A stretch of DNA of 64,000 bases from Roseicella frigidaeris (lineage in GTDB: Bacteria > Pseudomonadota > Alphaproteobacteria > Acetobacterales > Acetobacteraceae): contig NZ_QLIX01000003.1 in NCBI RefSeq assembly GCF_003258945.1, forward strand, positions 356,019 through 420,018, given 5' to 3'. A program made the position numbers and the translations under genes. Numbering within the stretch: the first letter of the stretch is position 1; the number at the start of each line of letters is the position of its first letter. Below are positions 54,070 to 63,901 of the stretch, in pieces. The notes beneath the pieces were generated by a model. The model searched no databases, had not been told where the DNA came from, and worked only from the letters and a program-made list of their open reading frames with translations.

Positions 54070-56529
54070 ATGGAGCCAAGCGGAATGTTGCGCGTGCCCA
54101 AAGTCAGCGTTGTATTGCCGACATACAATCATGAGCTTTATGTCGCGGAAGCCATTCAAAGTGTCCTGACGCAGTCCTTCGACGATCTCGAACTAGTCAT
54201 CACCGACGACGGCTCCACCGACGATACCGCCAGGATCGTCAATTCCTTTCCGGATTCCAGAATAAGCGCGAAGATCATCAGGCCGAATTCGGGCTATTCC
54301 AATACGCTGAACAAGAGCCTGGCGCGATGCAAGGGCGAGTACCTTGCCTTGCACTGCTCGGACGACGTCTTCCATCCCGGCAAGCTGGAACGCCAGGTCG
54401 CCTTCCTCGACGCGAACCCCGGCATCGCCGCGGTGTTCGGCAAGGCGGACTTCATCGACGAGCATGGCCGGCCCTGCGCGCCCGACAGCCACCCCTACGA
54501 ACATGCCTTCATCGACGATCTGCCGGACCGTTTCGCCTGGCTGAGGCACTTCTTCCTCAGGGGCAACGCCCTTTGCCACCCCACCGCAATGATGAGGCGG
54601 GCGGTCCTCTCCGATATCGGCCCGTACGACCCGCTTCTCGTCCAGCTCCAGGACTTCGACTTCTGGATCCGGCTCGTCAGCCGGCATGAGATCCGGGTGC
54701 TGGACGAGCCCCTGATCGCCTACCGCGTCCTCGGGGAGGGCAAGAACACGAGCTGGCCCAGCAGCCGCGTGCTGCGCCGCTCGGCCTGGGAAACGCGCCG
54801 CGTGCTGCGCCGCTACCTGGCGCTGCCGCCGGAGACCCTGGAGCGGGCCCTCGGCTCCGAGCTGGCGCGGCTGGAGGTGCCGGCCGATCCGGTCCGGGTC
54901 GCCATCGGCCTGCTGCTGGCGACCTATGCCAAGGACCAGCCGCGCCAGGCCCTCGCCCTCGAGCTGCTGGAAGCCGCGGCCGATGCCGGCGAGCCCGGCA
55001 TCGACCATCGCATCGTCACGCAGCTCTCCGGCCAGCTCGATCCGTTCAATCTCGATGCCCAGGAGGCATTGGCACAGGCCGTGGACAGGGCGCATCAGGC
55101 AGTCGAGCGGAGCGCGGAGATGGAGAACCAGAAGCGTCGGCTGGAGCAGGACCTCGCCGAGGCGGCCACCAGGACATCCGGGCTGGAGCGGGACCTCGCC
55201 GAGGCGGCCACCAGGACATCCGGGCTGGAGCAGGACGTCACCGCCGCGCAGCGGCGCGTCGCCGAGCTCGAGGGCGATGTCGCCGCGACGCGGGCGCGGA
55301 CCGACGAGCTCGACCGGGGCCTGGCCGCGGCCCAGGCGCAGATCGCCCAATCCGCGGGCGACGCCCTGGCCGCGCAGGCCAGTCTCGAGGCGGCGGCCGC
55401 GGCGCGGATCGCCGAGCTCGAGCACCGCGCCGCGCTGGCCGAGGCGACGGTCGCGGCGATGGTGCGGAGCACCAGCTGGCGCTCGACGGCGCCGCTGCGC
55501 CGCCTGGCCACGCGCCAGCCGGCGATGCGCGCGGCGGTGCGGCGCCTGCTGCGGGCGGAGGCCGATCCCGCCCCCCCGCCGGCCGGCGCCGCCGCGCCGC
55601 CGCCTGCCGCGCTCCCCGCTCCCTCCCCCGGCCCCGGCCCCGGCAGCGACGATCGGCTGGAGAGCAGCCCGGCGATGCCGGCGGCGCCCGTCCCCGAAGC
55701 CGCGCCGCCGGCGCCGGCGCCCGCGCCGCGCCCGCCGGAGTGGGAATACGTGCCCGAGGGCTGGCAGCCGGGCGACCCGCGCGCCAGCGGCTGGGACCAT
55801 CCGAGCATCGCCGAGACGCAGCTCGCCAAATGGCCCGGCTTCCTGGCGGTCCTGCACAGCACCACGCCGCTCGGGATCTATCACGAGGCTGCCCAGATCG
55901 GCTCCGAGGACCCGGCGGCCCATAATTTCATCCTGGTCTTCTCCTATGTGCTGGCGCGCGCCGCGGCCGGGCGGAAGCGGATCTCCGTCCTCGACTGGGG
56001 CGGCGGCATCGGGCACTACGCGGCGATCGCGCGCGCCGTCCTGCCGGAGATCGAGATCGACTACACCGTCTGCGACCGGCCATCCCTGTGCGAGGCCGGC
56101 CGACAGGTGCTGCCCGAGGTGCGCTTCGTCAGCGATCCCGCGGAGTGCTTCGCGCGGCGCTACGACCTGGTCCTCGCCAGCGGCTCGCTGCAATACGTCC
56201 ATGACTGGCAGGCCCAGTTCCGCCAGCTCGCGGCGGCGGCGGAGGGCTGGATGTTCCTGAGCCGGACGCCCTTCGTGCGGTCGCCGTCCTCCTTCGTGGT
56301 GGTGCAGCGGCCGTGGTCGGCGGACGGCTACCGGACGGAATACCTGACCCACGTCTTTTCCCATGCCGCGCTGGTGACGGCCGCGCAGGCCGCGGGCCTG
56401 GTGCTGGAACGCGAGTTCATGATGATCGGCGAGCGGGTGGCGGCGGCCGGAGCGCCGGAGCCCTTCGAATATCGCGGCTTCCTGTTGCGGCCGCGCCAGG
56501 GGGATGCCGCCCCGGCACCGGCCGGTTGA
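54070..56529 (+). CDS. GT2 glycosyltransferase - coiled coil - TIGR04325-like methyltransferase fusion
   Basis: 819 residues from ATG 54070 (AAGGGG adjacent) or ATG 54085. Residues ~5-230: GT-A domain with VSVVLPTYNHELYVAEAIQS, LVITDDGSTDDTARI and HCSDDVFHPGKLE (DxD-like). Residues ~340-470: coiled coil containing a 42-base, 14-residue tandem repeat (55141-55224, one base different; LEQDLAEAATRTSG). Residues ~510-560: Pro/Ala linker. Residues ~560-810: methyltransferase-like domain with FLAVLHSTTPLGIYHEAA, VLDWGGGIGHYAAIAR (SAM loop) and YDLVLASGSLQYVHDW. Likely modifies surface polysaccharide. The first ~300 bases are lower in GC than the rest. Confidence 0.87.
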   Translation: MEPSGMLRVPKVSVVLPTYNHELYVAEAIQSVLTQSFDDLELVITDDGSTDDTARIVNSFPDSRISAKIIRPNSGYSNTLNKSLARCKGEYLALHCSDDVFHPGKLERQVAFLDANPGIAAVFGKADFIDEHGRPCAPDSHPYEHAFIDDLPDRFAWLRHFFLRGNALCHPTAMMRRAVLSDIGPYDPLLVQLQDFDFWIRLVSRHEIRVLDEPLIAYRVLGEGKNTSWPSSRVLRRSAWETRRVLRRYLALPPETLERALGSELARLEVPADPVRVAIGLLLATYAKDQPRQALALELLEAAADAGEPGIDHRIVTQLSGQLDPFNLDAQEALAQAVDRAHQAVERSAEMENQKRRLEQDLAEAATRTSGLERDLAEAATRTSGLEQDVTAAQRRVAELEGDVAATRARTDELDRGLAAAQAQIAQSAGDALAAQASLEAAAAARIAELEHRAALAEATVAAMVRSTSWRSTAPLRRLATRQPAMRAAVRRLLRAEADPAPPPAGAAAPPPAALPAPSPGPGPGSDDRLESSPAMPAAPVPEAAPPAPAPAPRPPEWEYVPEGWQPGDPRASGWDHPSIAETQLAKWPGFLAVLHSTTPLGIYHEAAQIGSEDPAAHNFILVFSYVLARAAAGRKRISVLDWGGGIGHYAAIARAVLPEIEIDYTVCDRPSLCEAGRQVLPEVRFVSDPAECFARRYDLVLASGSLQYVHDWQAQFRQLAAAAEGWMFLSRTPFVRSPSSFVVVQRPWSADGYRTEYLTHVFSHAALVTAAQAAGLVLEREFMMIGERVAAAGAPEPFEYRGFLLRPRQGDAAPAPAG

Positions 56530-56535
56530 GGCTGC

Positions 56536-56571
56536 CCGCGGCGTCCGTGGGCTGCGCCACGGACGCCGCGG
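56536..56571 (+). terminator. Strong hairpin after the glycosyltransferase fusion gene
   Basis: A perfect 15-base-pair stem (CCGCGGCGTCCGTGG at 56536-56550 with its complement at 56557-56571) around GCTGCG, starting 6 bases after the stop. No T-run follows, but the stem is long enough to stop or stabilise the transcript. Confidence 0.6.
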
Positions 56572-56912
56572 CTCGGCCGGATGGCGGCAGCGCGTCCGGC
56601 GTCACGCCCGGTTGATCCTCCCCGGCCCGGCCGCGCGGAACCAAGTCGCGTCGCGGTATTTGATCGAGCGCAAGGACGCGCCCGCGCGGCCTCGCCATAG
56701 TCCACGCGAAGATGGCTCGATGACTGCCAGACGAACGCCACACGCGACCAGCCGGGCTGACATGCTGCATACGCTTCCCTGCGACGCCGGCAGCGGAATT
56801 CCGCGGCATCGGGGGCTGCGTCTTCGGACGCCGCCACCTGCCGGAGCGGTGGTGACGTCCTGGCTGTCGGGCCTCGGGGTTCGCACAACCGCCAGCCATT
56901 GCAGGAACCGAA
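56572..56912. other. Intergenic region upstream of the nap operon
   Basis: About 340 bases without a supported gene. It must hold the nap promoter. Frames on both strands here lack family features. The last bases carry AGGAA 7 bases before the napE TTG. Confidence 0.5.
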
Positions 56913-57119
56913 TTGTTCGACAGACACAAAGCCGCCCTGGCTGACGGTCCACGTGGGCCGGAAGCGCAGCCCCGCAGATCGCGATGGTGGGCCGAAGGCT
57001 TCGTCTTCCTGCTGCTCGCGGTCCTGATCTGGCCCTTCATCGCCATCGGCGCGGTCGCCGGCTGGGGCTTCCTGGTCTGGATGTACTACCTGTTCACCGG
57101 ACCGCCGGGCCCGGTCTGA
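56913..57119 (+). CDS. napE: Periplasmic nitrate reductase accessory protein NapE
   Basis: 68 residues from TTG 56913 with AGGAA upstream; no ATG fits. A charged N-terminal arm is followed by one membrane helix (EGFVFLLLAVLIWPFIAIG) and the NapE-typical GWGFLVWMYYLFTGPPGP ending. NapE is a small membrane protein found first in many alphaproteobacterial nap operons; its function is unsettled. It opens napEFDABC. Confidence 0.9.
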   Translation: MFDRHKAALADGPRGPEAQPRRSRWWAEGFVFLLLAVLIWPFIAIGAVAGWGFLVWMYYLFTGPPGPV

Positions 57120-57130
57120 CGGCGACGCCC

Positions 57131-57427
57131 ATGACGTCCTCGCCCCAACTCGACCGGCGTCGCCTGCTGCTCGGCAGGAGCGCGGCCGCCGACGCGCCGC
57201 TCGTCGCCGGCATCGCCGCCGACTGCCTCGCCTTTCGCGGCATCGCCTGCATGAGCTGCCGCGACGCCTGCGCGACCGGCGCGATCCGCTTCTCCCTGGC
57301 CCGTGGCGGCGCCGTTCCGCGCATCGAGCGGGAGGCCTGCAACGGCTGCGCCGATTGCGTCCCGGTCTGTCCGGTTGCCGCCATCGCCCTCGCACCGCTG
57401 CGGGCGGGGGAGACGCCGGATGCCTGA
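57131..57427 (+). CDS. napF: Short NapF-type ferredoxin (two [4Fe-4S] sites)
   Basis: 98 residues from ATG 57131, about 60% of the length of a usual NapF. The twin-Arg-like start DRRRLLLGRSAA is typical of NapF N-termini. Then DCLAFRGIACMSCRDACATG corresponds to the third cluster of full NapF, and ACNGCADCVPVCPVAAIAL to the fourth; the first two clusters are absent. NapF is thought to help mature NapA in the cytoplasm. Overlaps napD by 8 bases. No napG or napH genes occur here. Confidence 0.85.
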   Translation: MTSSPQLDRRRLLLGRSAAADAPLVAGIAADCLAFRGIACMSCRDACATGAIRFSLARGGAVPRIEREACNGCADCVPVCPVAAIALAPLRAGETPDA

Positions 57428-57773
57428 CGAACCTCCCGACGCGCCCCCCAACGCGCACCACAACACGCCTCCTGGCGAACTCCATGTCTCGAGCCTCGTG
57501 GTGCATTGCCGCCGGGAGCAGGCGCCGGCGATCGCCGCGGCGCTCGCCGGCCTGGACAGCGGCATCGAGGTCCATGGCGGCGTCGCGGAGGGCAAGCTCG
57601 TCGTCACGCTCGAGACGGCGAGCCAGGGCGAGATCGTCGAGCGGCTGAACCGGATCCAGCTGCTCCCCGGCGTCCTCGCCGCCACCCTCGTTTTCCACCA
57701 GGTCGAAACGACCGATTCCAGCCCAGCCAGCACCGGGGAGTGCAAGCCATGGACCTTTCGCGCCGAGGCATGA
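57420..57773 (+). CDS. napD: NapA signal-peptide-binding chaperone NapD
   Basis: 117 residues from ATG 57420. Ferredoxin-like fold markers: [40 protein letters not shown], and [20 protein letters not shown], followed by FHQVE, as in NapD. It binds the Tat signal of NapA and delays export until the cofactor is in place. Overlaps napF upstream and napA by 25 bases downstream, suggesting coupled synthesis of chaperone and client. Confidence 0.92.
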   Translation: MPDEPPDAPPNAHHNTPPGELHVSSLVVHCRREQAPAIAAALAGLDSGIEVHGGVAEGKLVVTLETASQGEIVERLNRIQLLPGVLAATLVFHQVETTDSSPASTGECKPWTFRAEA

Positions 57774-60298
57774 TGAAGGCCCAGGCGGCCGCAGCCGCCG
57801 CCATGGCCGCCAATGTGACCTTGCCCGCGGGGGCGCAGAACATCCCGCTCGGCGAGGAGTTGCGGCTGAAATGGGACAAGGCGCCCTGCCGCTTCTGCGG
57901 CACCGGCTGCGGCGTGATGGTCGGCGTCAAGGACGGGCGCGTGGTCGCCACCCATGGCGACATGCGGGCCGAGGTCAATCGCGGCCTCAACTGCGTCAAG
58001 GGCTACTTCCTGTCGAAGATCATGTACGGCTCCGACCGCCTGACGCAGCCCATGATGCGCATGCGCAACGGGCGCTTCGACAAGGAGGGCGATCTCCAGC
58101 CCGTCTCCTGGGACCAGGCCTTCGACACCATGGCCGCGCACTGGAAGAAGGTGCTGAAGGAGAAGGGGCCGGAAGCCGTGGGCATGTTCGGCTCCGGCCA
58201 ATGGACGCTGTGGGAGGGCTATGCCGCCTCGAAGCTGATGCGGGCCGGCTTCCGCTCCAACAACCTCGACCCGAACGCCCGGCACTGCATGGCCTCGGCC
58301 GCCGTCAGCTTCATCCGCACCTTCGGCATGGACGAGCCGATGGGCTGCTACGATGATTTCGAGAACGCCGACGCCTTCGTGCTCTGGGGCTCGAACATGG
58401 CGGAGATGCACCCGATCCTCTGGACCCGGGTGACGGACCGCCGACTCAGCGCCGAGCATGTCCGCATCCACACCCTCTCGACCTACGAGCACCGGACGAC
58501 CGACCTTTCCGACGCGGCCGTCATCTTCAGGCCCGGCTCCGACCTGGCGATCATGAACTACATCGCCAACCACATCATCCGGACCGGCGCGGTGAACCGG
58601 GAGTTCGTGGAGCGGCACGTCAACTTCCGCATGGCCAACACGGATATCGGCTACGGCCTGCGGCCGGACAACGTGCTGGAGCAGCGCGCCCAGCACGCCA
58701 ACGACGCCCAGGTCTCCCAGCCCTCCGACTTCGAGGCCTATGCCCGCCTCGTCTCCGACTACACGCTGGACCGGGCGCATGAGCTCTCGGGCGTGCCGAA
58801 GCCCCAGCTGGAGGCGCTGGCGAAGCTCTACGCCGACCCGAAGACCAAGGTGATGTCGCTCTGGACCATGGGCTTCAACCAGCACGTCCGCGGCGTCTGG
58901 GCGAACCACATGGTCTACAACCTCCATCTGCTGACCGGTAAGATCGCCGAGCCCGGCAACAGCCCCTTCTCGCTCACCGGCCAGCCCTCCGCCTGCGGCA
59001 CGGCGCGCGAGGTCGGGACCTTCTCCCACCGCCTGCCGGCCGACATGCAGGTGGCCAACCCCGAGCACCGCAAGCATGCGGAGCACCTGTGGAAGCTGCC
59101 CGAGGGGCTGCTGCCGGGGAAGGTGGGCTTCCACGCCGTCGAGCAGGACCGGATGCTGAAGGACGGCAAGCTCAACGCCTACTGGATCATGTGCAACAAC
59201 AACCTCCAGACGGCGCCGAACACCAACAACGAGACCTATCCCGGCTACCGCAACCCGCAGAACCTCATCGTCTGCTCCGACCCCTACCCGACGGTCACCG
59301 GCATGGCCGCCGACATCGTCCTGCCCACCGCGATGTGGGTGGAGAAGGAGGGCGCCTACGGCAATGCCGAGCGCCGGACGCATTTCTGGCACCAGCTGGT
59401 GAATGCGCCGGGCGAGGCGCGCTCCGACCTCTGGCAGCTCATGGAGTTCTCGAAGCGCTTCACCACCGACGAGGTCTGGCCCGCCGAGATCCTGGCGAAG
59501 GCGCCGGCGTACCGGGGCAAGACGCTCTTCGAGGTGCTGTTCCGCAACGGCCAGGTGGACCGCTTCCCGCTGTCCGACATCGCTGCGGGCTACGAGAACC
59601 GCGAGTCGAAGGAATACGGCTTCTACGTGCAGAAGGGGCTGTTCGAGGAATACGCCTCCTTCGGGCGCGGCCATGGGCATGACCTCGCCCCCTTCGATGC
59701 CTATCACGAGGCCCGCGGCCTGCGCTGGCCGGTGGTGAACGGGCAGGAGACCCGCTGGCGCTACCGCGAGGGCTACGACCCCTATGTCGAGAAGGGCAGC
59801 GGCCTGCAATTCTACGGCAACCCCGACAAGCGCGCGAACATCATGGGCGCGCCCTACGAGCCGCCCGCCGAGATGCCCGACCAGGACTACGACCTCTGGC
59901 TGGTGACGGGCCGGGTGCTGGAACACTGGCATTCCGGCACCATGACCCTGCGCGTGCCCGAGCTCTACAAGGCCTTCCCCGGCGCCGTGCTGTTCATGCA
60001 CCCCGAGGATGCGCAGAAGCGCGGCCTGCGCCGCGGCCAGGAGGTGAAGATCGCCTCGCGGCGCGGCGAGATCCGCAGCCGCGTCGAGACCCGTGGGCGC
60101 AACAAGGTGCCGCGGGGGGTGGTCTTCGTGCCCTTCTTCGATGCCAGCCAGCTCATCAACAAGGTGACGCTGGACGCCACCGACCCGATCTCGAAGCAGA
60201 CCGACTTCAAGAAATGCGCGGTGAAGGTGGTCGCCGCCTCAGTCCAGGCCGCCGCGCCGCAGTCCGCCGAGCCTGATCCGCGCGGAGGGCCGCGGTGA
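57749..60298 (+). CDS. napA: Periplasmic nitrate reductase catalytic subunit NapA
   Basis: 849 residues from ATG 57749 with GGGGAG 8 bases upstream. Tat signal [20 protein letters not shown] ending near PAGAQ. [4Fe-4S] ligands in [13 protein letters not shown] and [16 protein letters not shown]; the Mo-ligand Cys in [13 protein letters not shown]; further molybdopterin motifs [11 protein letters not shown] and [20 protein letters not shown]. The C-terminal domain has [20 protein letters not shown]. It reduces nitrate to nitrite in the periplasm, taking electrons from NapB/NapC. Confidence 0.97.
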   Translation: MDLSRRGMMKAQAAAAAAMAANVTLPAGAQNIPLGEELRLKWDKAPCRFCGTGCGVMVGVKDGRVVATHGDMRAEVNRGLNCVKGYFLSKIMYGSDRLTQPMMRMRNGRFDKEGDLQPVSWDQAFDTMAAHWKKVLKEKGPEAVGMFGSGQWTLWEGYAASKLMRAGFRSNNLDPNARHCMASAAVSFIRTFGMDEPMGCYDDFENADAFVLWGSNMAEMHPILWTRVTDRRLSAEHVRIHTLSTYEHRTTDLSDAAVIFRPGSDLAIMNYIANHIIRTGAVNREFVERHVNFRMANTDIGYGLRPDNVLEQRAQHANDAQVSQPSDFEAYARLVSDYTLDRAHELSGVPKPQLEALAKLYADPKTKVMSLWTMGFNQHVRGVWANHMVYNLHLLTGKIAEPGNSPFSLTGQPSACGTAREVGTFSHRLPADMQVANPEHRKHAEHLWKLPEGLLPGKVGFHAVEQDRMLKDGKLNAYWIMCNNNLQTAPNTNNETYPGYRNPQNLIVCSDPYPTVTGMAADIVLPTAMWVEKEGAYGNAERRTHFWHQLVNAPGEARSDLWQLMEFSKRFTTDEVWPAEILAKAPAYRGKTLFEVLFRNGQVDRFPLSDIAAGYENRESKEYGFYVQKGLFEEYASFGRGHGHDLAPFDAYHEARGLRWPVVNGQETRWRYREGYDPYVEKGSGLQFYGNPDKRANIMGAPYEPPAEMPDQDYDLWLVTGRVLEHWHSGTMTLRVPELYKAFPGAVLFMHPEDAQKRGLRRGQEVKIASRRGEIRSRVETRGRNKVPRGVVFVPFFDASQLINKVTLDATDPISKQTDFKKCAVKVVAASVQAAAPQSAEPDPRGGPR

Positions 60299-60774
60299 TG
60301 CGGCCCCGCCTGCTGCTGGGGGCGATGGCCGGCATGGCCTGCCTCGCCGCCGGGACGCTGCTGGCGCAGGACGCGCCGCGCCTGCGCGGGCCGGAGCCCT
60401 TCACCGTGGAGCAGCCCGCGCCGCCGATGCAGCGCGCCATCACCAACGACGTGCGGGTCCGGCGGAATTACCCGGACCAGCCGCCGCTGATCCCGCACTC
60501 GATCGAGGGCTACGCGCTCGACCTGCACGCCAACAAGTGCATGTCCTGCCATGCGCGGCGCTTCACCGAGCAGAGCCAGGCGCCGATGATCTCGGTGACG
60601 CACTACCAGGACCGCGAGGGCAACACGCTCGGCGGCCTGGCGCCGCGGCGCTATTCCTGCCTCGCCTGCCACGTGCCGCAAACCGAGGCGCGGCCGCTGG
60701 TCGAGAACCGCTTCGTCGACATGGACGCGCTGACCGAGCCCGAGCGTCAGCCAGGCGGCCGGAGCAACCGCTGA
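60298..60774 (+). CDS. napB: Diheme cytochrome c NapB (nitrate reductase electron transfer subunit)
   Basis: 158 residues from ATG 60298 (overlaps the napA stop; a GTG three bases earlier is possible). Sec signal peptide to about [11 protein letters not shown]. Two c-type haem sites, [13 protein letters not shown] and [16 protein letters not shown], with distal His in [10 protein letters not shown] and VTHYQD. Forms the NapAB complex. Its stop overlaps the napC start. Confidence 0.95.
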   Translation: MRPRLLLGAMAGMACLAAGTLLAQDAPRLRGPEPFTVEQPAPPMQRAITNDVRVRRNYPDQPPLIPHSIEGYALDLHANKCMSCHARRFTEQSQAPMISVTHYQDREGNTLGGLAPRRYSCLACHVPQTEARPLVENRFVDMDALTEPERQPGGRSNR

Positions 60775-61451
60775 TGTCCGGGGCATCGAAGACCTCCCCG
60801 CCGATGGGCGGCGGGGGGGCCGCGGCGCCGCGCCGGCCGGGGCTCATCCGCCGGCTATGGGCCTGGTTCTGGGGCCTGCGGCTGGTCCGGGTGGCGACCT
60901 CGCCCGCCACCGGCTTCAGCCTCGCCTTCCTCACGCTCGGCGGCTTCATCGCGGGCGTGGTCTTCTGGGGCGGCTTCAACACCGCGCTCGAGGCGACGAA
61001 CCGGACCGAGTTCTGCATCGGCTGCCACGAGATGCGGAGCAACGTCTTCGAGGAATTGCAGGGCACCATCCACTTCACCAACCGCTCGGGCGTCCGGGCC
61101 GGCTGCCCGGATTGCCACGTGCCGCATGAGTGGACGCGGAAGATCGCCCGCAAGATGCAGGCCTCGAAGGAGGTCTGGGGCCATATCTTCGGCTCGATCG
61201 ACACGCGGGACAAATTCCTCGACCTCCGGCGGCACCTGGCCGAGAGCGAATGGGCCCGCATGAAGGCCAATGACTCGCTGGAATGCCGCAACTGCCATTC
61301 CGCCGTGTCGATGGACGTCTCGAAGCAGAACCCGCGCGCGGCGGCGGCGCATGAGAAATACCTGTTCACGGGGGAGCGGACATGCATCGACTGCCACAAG
61401 GGCATCGCCCACCGGCTGCCGGACATGACCGGCGTGCCCGGATGGCAGTAG
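60774..61451 (+). CDS. napC: Tetraheme cytochrome c NapC (quinol dehydrogenase)
   Basis: 225 residues from ATG 60774. A single membrane anchor ([19 protein letters not shown]) precedes four haem sites: [24 protein letters not shown] and TCIDCHKG. The protein passes electrons from the quinol pool to NapB; without napGH it is the only visible quinol link. The last 10 bases overlap the DUF4142 start. Confidence 0.95.
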   Translation: MSGASKTSPPMGGGGAAAPRRPGLIRRLWAWFWGLRLVRVATSPATGFSLAFLTLGGFIAGVVFWGGFNTALEATNRTEFCIGCHEMRSNVFEELQGTIHFTNRSGVRAGCPDCHVPHEWTRKIARKMQASKEVWGHIFGSIDTRDKFLDLRRHLAESEWARMKANDSLECRNCHSAVSMDVSKQNPRAAAAHEKYLFTGERTCIDCHKGIAHRLPDMTGVPGWQ

Positions 61452-62002
61452 CCGGGATGGTCGGCGGGGCCGGGCGGCGGGCGCTGCTCCTCGCCCTGGG
61501 GGCGGCGCTGCCGCTCCTCCGCCGGCCCGCCGCAGCCCAGGGCACGACCCAGGGCGCGGCGGAGGCCCCGCCCTTCGATCCCGGGCGCTTCCTCGGCTTC
61601 GCCTACAGCTCGGCCATGCTGCAGGAGCGCGTCTCGGCGCTCGCCGCGGCCCGGGACACGCGGCCCGAGGTCAAGGAATTCGCCGCCGGGATGAAGGCGT
61701 TCCGGGCAGGGCAGATCGAGCGCCTGCGCGGCGTCGCGCGGGAGCGCAACCTGCCCTTGCCGGCCGAGGAGGCGTTCGAGCACCGCGTGGTCTTCGAGAA
61801 CCTGGAGCCGCTCGACCATCTCGCGCTCAGCCGCCGCTACGCGGAGATCCAGACCCAGGCGCTGACGCAGGAGATCCGCGGCTACGAGGCCGCGCAGCAG
61901 GGGCCGGACGAGGGTATGCGGCGCCTGGCCGCGGAGATGCTGCCGCCATTGCGCCAGCGGCTCGAGGCGACCGGCCGCATGCGCCAGGCCGTCGGGCCCT
62001 AG
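61442..62002 (+). CDS. DUF4142 family secreted protein
   Basis: About 186 residues from ATG 61442 (or ATG 61457). Signal peptide [23 protein letters not shown]. The mature part is helical with DUF4142-like pattern: [40 protein letters not shown], and [20 protein letters not shown], a ferritin-like bundle without obvious metal ligands. Function unknown; DUF4142 proteins are abundant in alphaproteobacteria. It overlaps napC and may share the nap transcript. Confidence 0.8.
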   Translation: MAVAGMVGGAGRRALLLALGAALPLLRRPAAAQGTTQGAAEAPPFDPGRFLGFAYSSAMLQERVSALAAARDTRPEVKEFAAGMKAFRAGQIERLRGVARERNLPLPAEEAFEHRVVFENLEPLDHLALSRRYAEIQTQALTQEIRGYEAAQQGPDEGMRRLAAEMLPPLRQRLEATGRMRQAVGP

Positions 62003-62106
62003 ATGCCCCCGCGCCCCACCATCCAGGCCCCCTGCCCCCGTCCCGGCCCGGCGATCCGCCGGCCGGCCGCCGCGGCCGGGGCAGCCTGCCGCGCAGGGAA
62101 TGCACC

Positions 62107-63297
62107 GTGAGCGCCACCGCGACATCGCCGACCAGCCCCGCCCTGTTCCGCCAGGGCCTGCGACCCTTCTTCCTCCTCTGCGCCGGCTGGGCCGTGCTCG
62201 CCATGGCGCTGTGGCTGATGGCGCTGCATCGCGGGGACCTGCCTGACGGGCCGCTGCCGGGCATCCGCTGGCACGCGCATGAGATGCTGGCGGGCGTCGT
62301 CGGCGCCGCGCTCTCGGGCTTCCTGCTGACCGCCATCCCGAACTGGACGGGCCGCCCGGCCTATGCGGGCCCGCCCCTGATGCTGCTCGCGGCGCTGTTC
62401 GTGGCGGCGCGGCTGGTGCTGCTGCCCGGCTCCCCGGTGCCTGTGGGCCTTGCCGCGCTCATCGCCCTGCTGCCGCTGCCGGCATTGCTGGCGACCGTGC
62501 TGCCGGCGGTGGCGCGGGCGGGAACGCCGCGGCTGTTCGGCCCGCCGGCGCTGATCCTCGTCTTCTGGGCCGGGGACGTGCTGATGCTCGGCGAGGCGGC
62601 TGGCTGGTGGGAGGGCACCTTCGAACGCGGCCAGTTGCTCGCCCTCGACATCGCCCTGGTGCTGGTGGGCCTGATCGGCGGGCGCATCATTCCGACCTTC
62701 ACCCGCAACGCGCTGCGGGCGGCGGGGCGGGAGGTCGCGGAGCCGAGCCTGCCGGGCCTGGATGCGGCGGGCGTTGCCGCCCTGGTGGCGGTCGCGGTGG
62801 TGGACCTGATGGCGCCGGGCGGCAGGCTCGCCGGCGCGGTCGCGGGCGTCGCGGCGGGCCTGACGCTGCTCCGTCTGGCGCGGTGGTCGGGCCTGCGGAC
62901 GCTCGATCAGCCCATCCTCTGGGTGCTGCACCTCGCTTATCTCATGGTGCCGGTCGCGCTGGCGGTAAAGGCGGCGTCTCTGCTGGCGGGCGCCGGCTGG
63001 GCGGCGAACTGGCTGCACCTGCAGGGCATCGGCGCGATCGCCCTGATGATCCTGGCGGTGATGCCGCGGGCGACGCTCGGCCATACCGGGCATCCGCTGC
63101 GGGCCTCGCGCGCGATGCGGGTCGCCTGGGTGCTGCTGCCGCTGGCCGCGGCGCTGCGGGCCTTCGGGCCGGAGCTGCTGCCCGCGGCGCTGTCCTATGC
63201 CGCCGCCGGCACGCTTTGGATGCTGGCCTTCGCGCTCTTCCTCGGCGCGCATGGGCCGATGCTGCTGCGGCCGCGCGCGGACGGGAAGCCGGGCTGA
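62107..63297 (+). CDS. nnrS: NnrS family haem-copper membrane protein
   Basis: 396 residues from GTG 62107. Twelve hydrophobic segments. NnrS signatures: FRQGLRPFFLLCAGWAVL, PGIRWHAHEMLAGVVGAALS (conserved His), AIPNWTG, GGRIIPTFTRNALR, HLAYLMVP-type and ATLGHTGHPL. NnrS is linked to nitric oxide tolerance and is regulated with denitrification genes in Rhodobacter. Placed after the nap genes, it would protect against NO formed from nitrite. Confidence 0.93.
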   Translation: MSATATSPTSPALFRQGLRPFFLLCAGWAVLAMALWLMALHRGDLPDGPLPGIRWHAHEMLAGVVGAALSGFLLTAIPNWTGRPAYAGPPLMLLAALFVAARLVLLPGSPVPVGLAALIALLPLPALLATVLPAVARAGTPRLFGPPALILVFWAGDVLMLGEAAGWWEGTFERGQLLALDIALVLVGLIGGRIIPTFTRNALRAAGREVAEPSLPGLDAAGVAALVAVAVVDLMAPGGRLAGAVAGVAAGLTLLRLARWSGLRTLDQPILWVLHLAYLMVPVALAVKAASLLAGAGWAANWLHLQGIGAIALMILAVMPRATLGHTGHPLRASRAMRVAWVLLPLAAALRAFGPELLPAALSYAAAGTLWMLAFALFLGAHGPMLLRPRADGKPG

Positions 63298-63391
63298 GCC
63301 GCCGCAGCGCCAGCGGCGCCGAGGGCGCGCGGGCCGGCCCCCGGGATGGCGGCCCGCCCCGCCGGGTTTGCACGGCGCCCCAGGCCGCTCC

Positions 63392-63901
63392 ATGGTGGCC
63401 GGACGGATGCGGCAAAGGACCCGAGGCTTGCCCTGGACACGCATAACCGATCCCGAGGACGCGGAGCGCCATCTGCCTGCCTGGCTGGGCCAGCGGCTGA
63501 TCGGGCGCCAGGGCCGCTTCGGATTGCTGCTGACGACCGGGGATGTGCTGCGGATCACCACCATCGCCGCCGCGCATCTCTCCGCCGAGGGCCTGGTCCT
63601 GCTCGATGTCCAGCTAGACGCTGCCGGCGTGCCGGACGGCGTCGACCTCGCATGGCGCTCCAAGCACTTCCTGGGCATGCCGGTCCCGGGCGCGCTGGCC
63701 GCGACCGTGAACCTGGCGCAGGTCGTGACGGCGGTGGAGTTCCTGGCGGCCGTGCCGTCGGAGCTGTCCGAGCCGCCCGAAACGCTGACGGCCGATGAGG
63801 TGGTGACCAGTCTGGACCGCGCGGCCGAGGAGGCCGCCCAAGGCCGCGCGGCGCTGTCCCCGGCAACCCCGGCCGCGGCGACGCCCGCATCGGAGGCCTA
63901 G
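63392..63901 (+). CDS. Hypothetical protein ending at an insertion-sequence boundary
   Basis: 169 residues from ATG 63392 (or ATG 63407). Central part ITDPEDAERHLPAWLGQRL, GRFGLLLTTGDVLRITTIAA, and LVLLDVQLDAAGVPDGVDLA looks like a folded alpha/beta protein; the end is Ala/Pro/Thr-rich. No family recognised. The TAG stop at 63899-63901 directly adjoins the IS end, so the stop may have been made by the insertion and the native C-terminus could be longer. Confidence 0.6.
   Translation: MVAGRMRQRTRGLPWTRITDPEDAERHLPAWLGQRLIGRQGRFGLLLTTGDVLRITTIAAAHLSAEGLVLLDVQLDAAGVPDGVDLAWRSKHFLGMPVPGALAATVNLAQVVTAVEFLAAVPSELSEPPETLTADEVVTSLDRAAEEAAQGRAALSPATPAAATPASEA

Noticed and set aside
56660..56673. TTGATCGAGCGCAA upstream of napE as an FNR/NnrR box
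   Set aside because: It fits TTG-N8-CAA but only loosely matches the full TTGAT-N4-ATCAA consensus, and it lies ~240 bases from the start; such matches are expected by chance.
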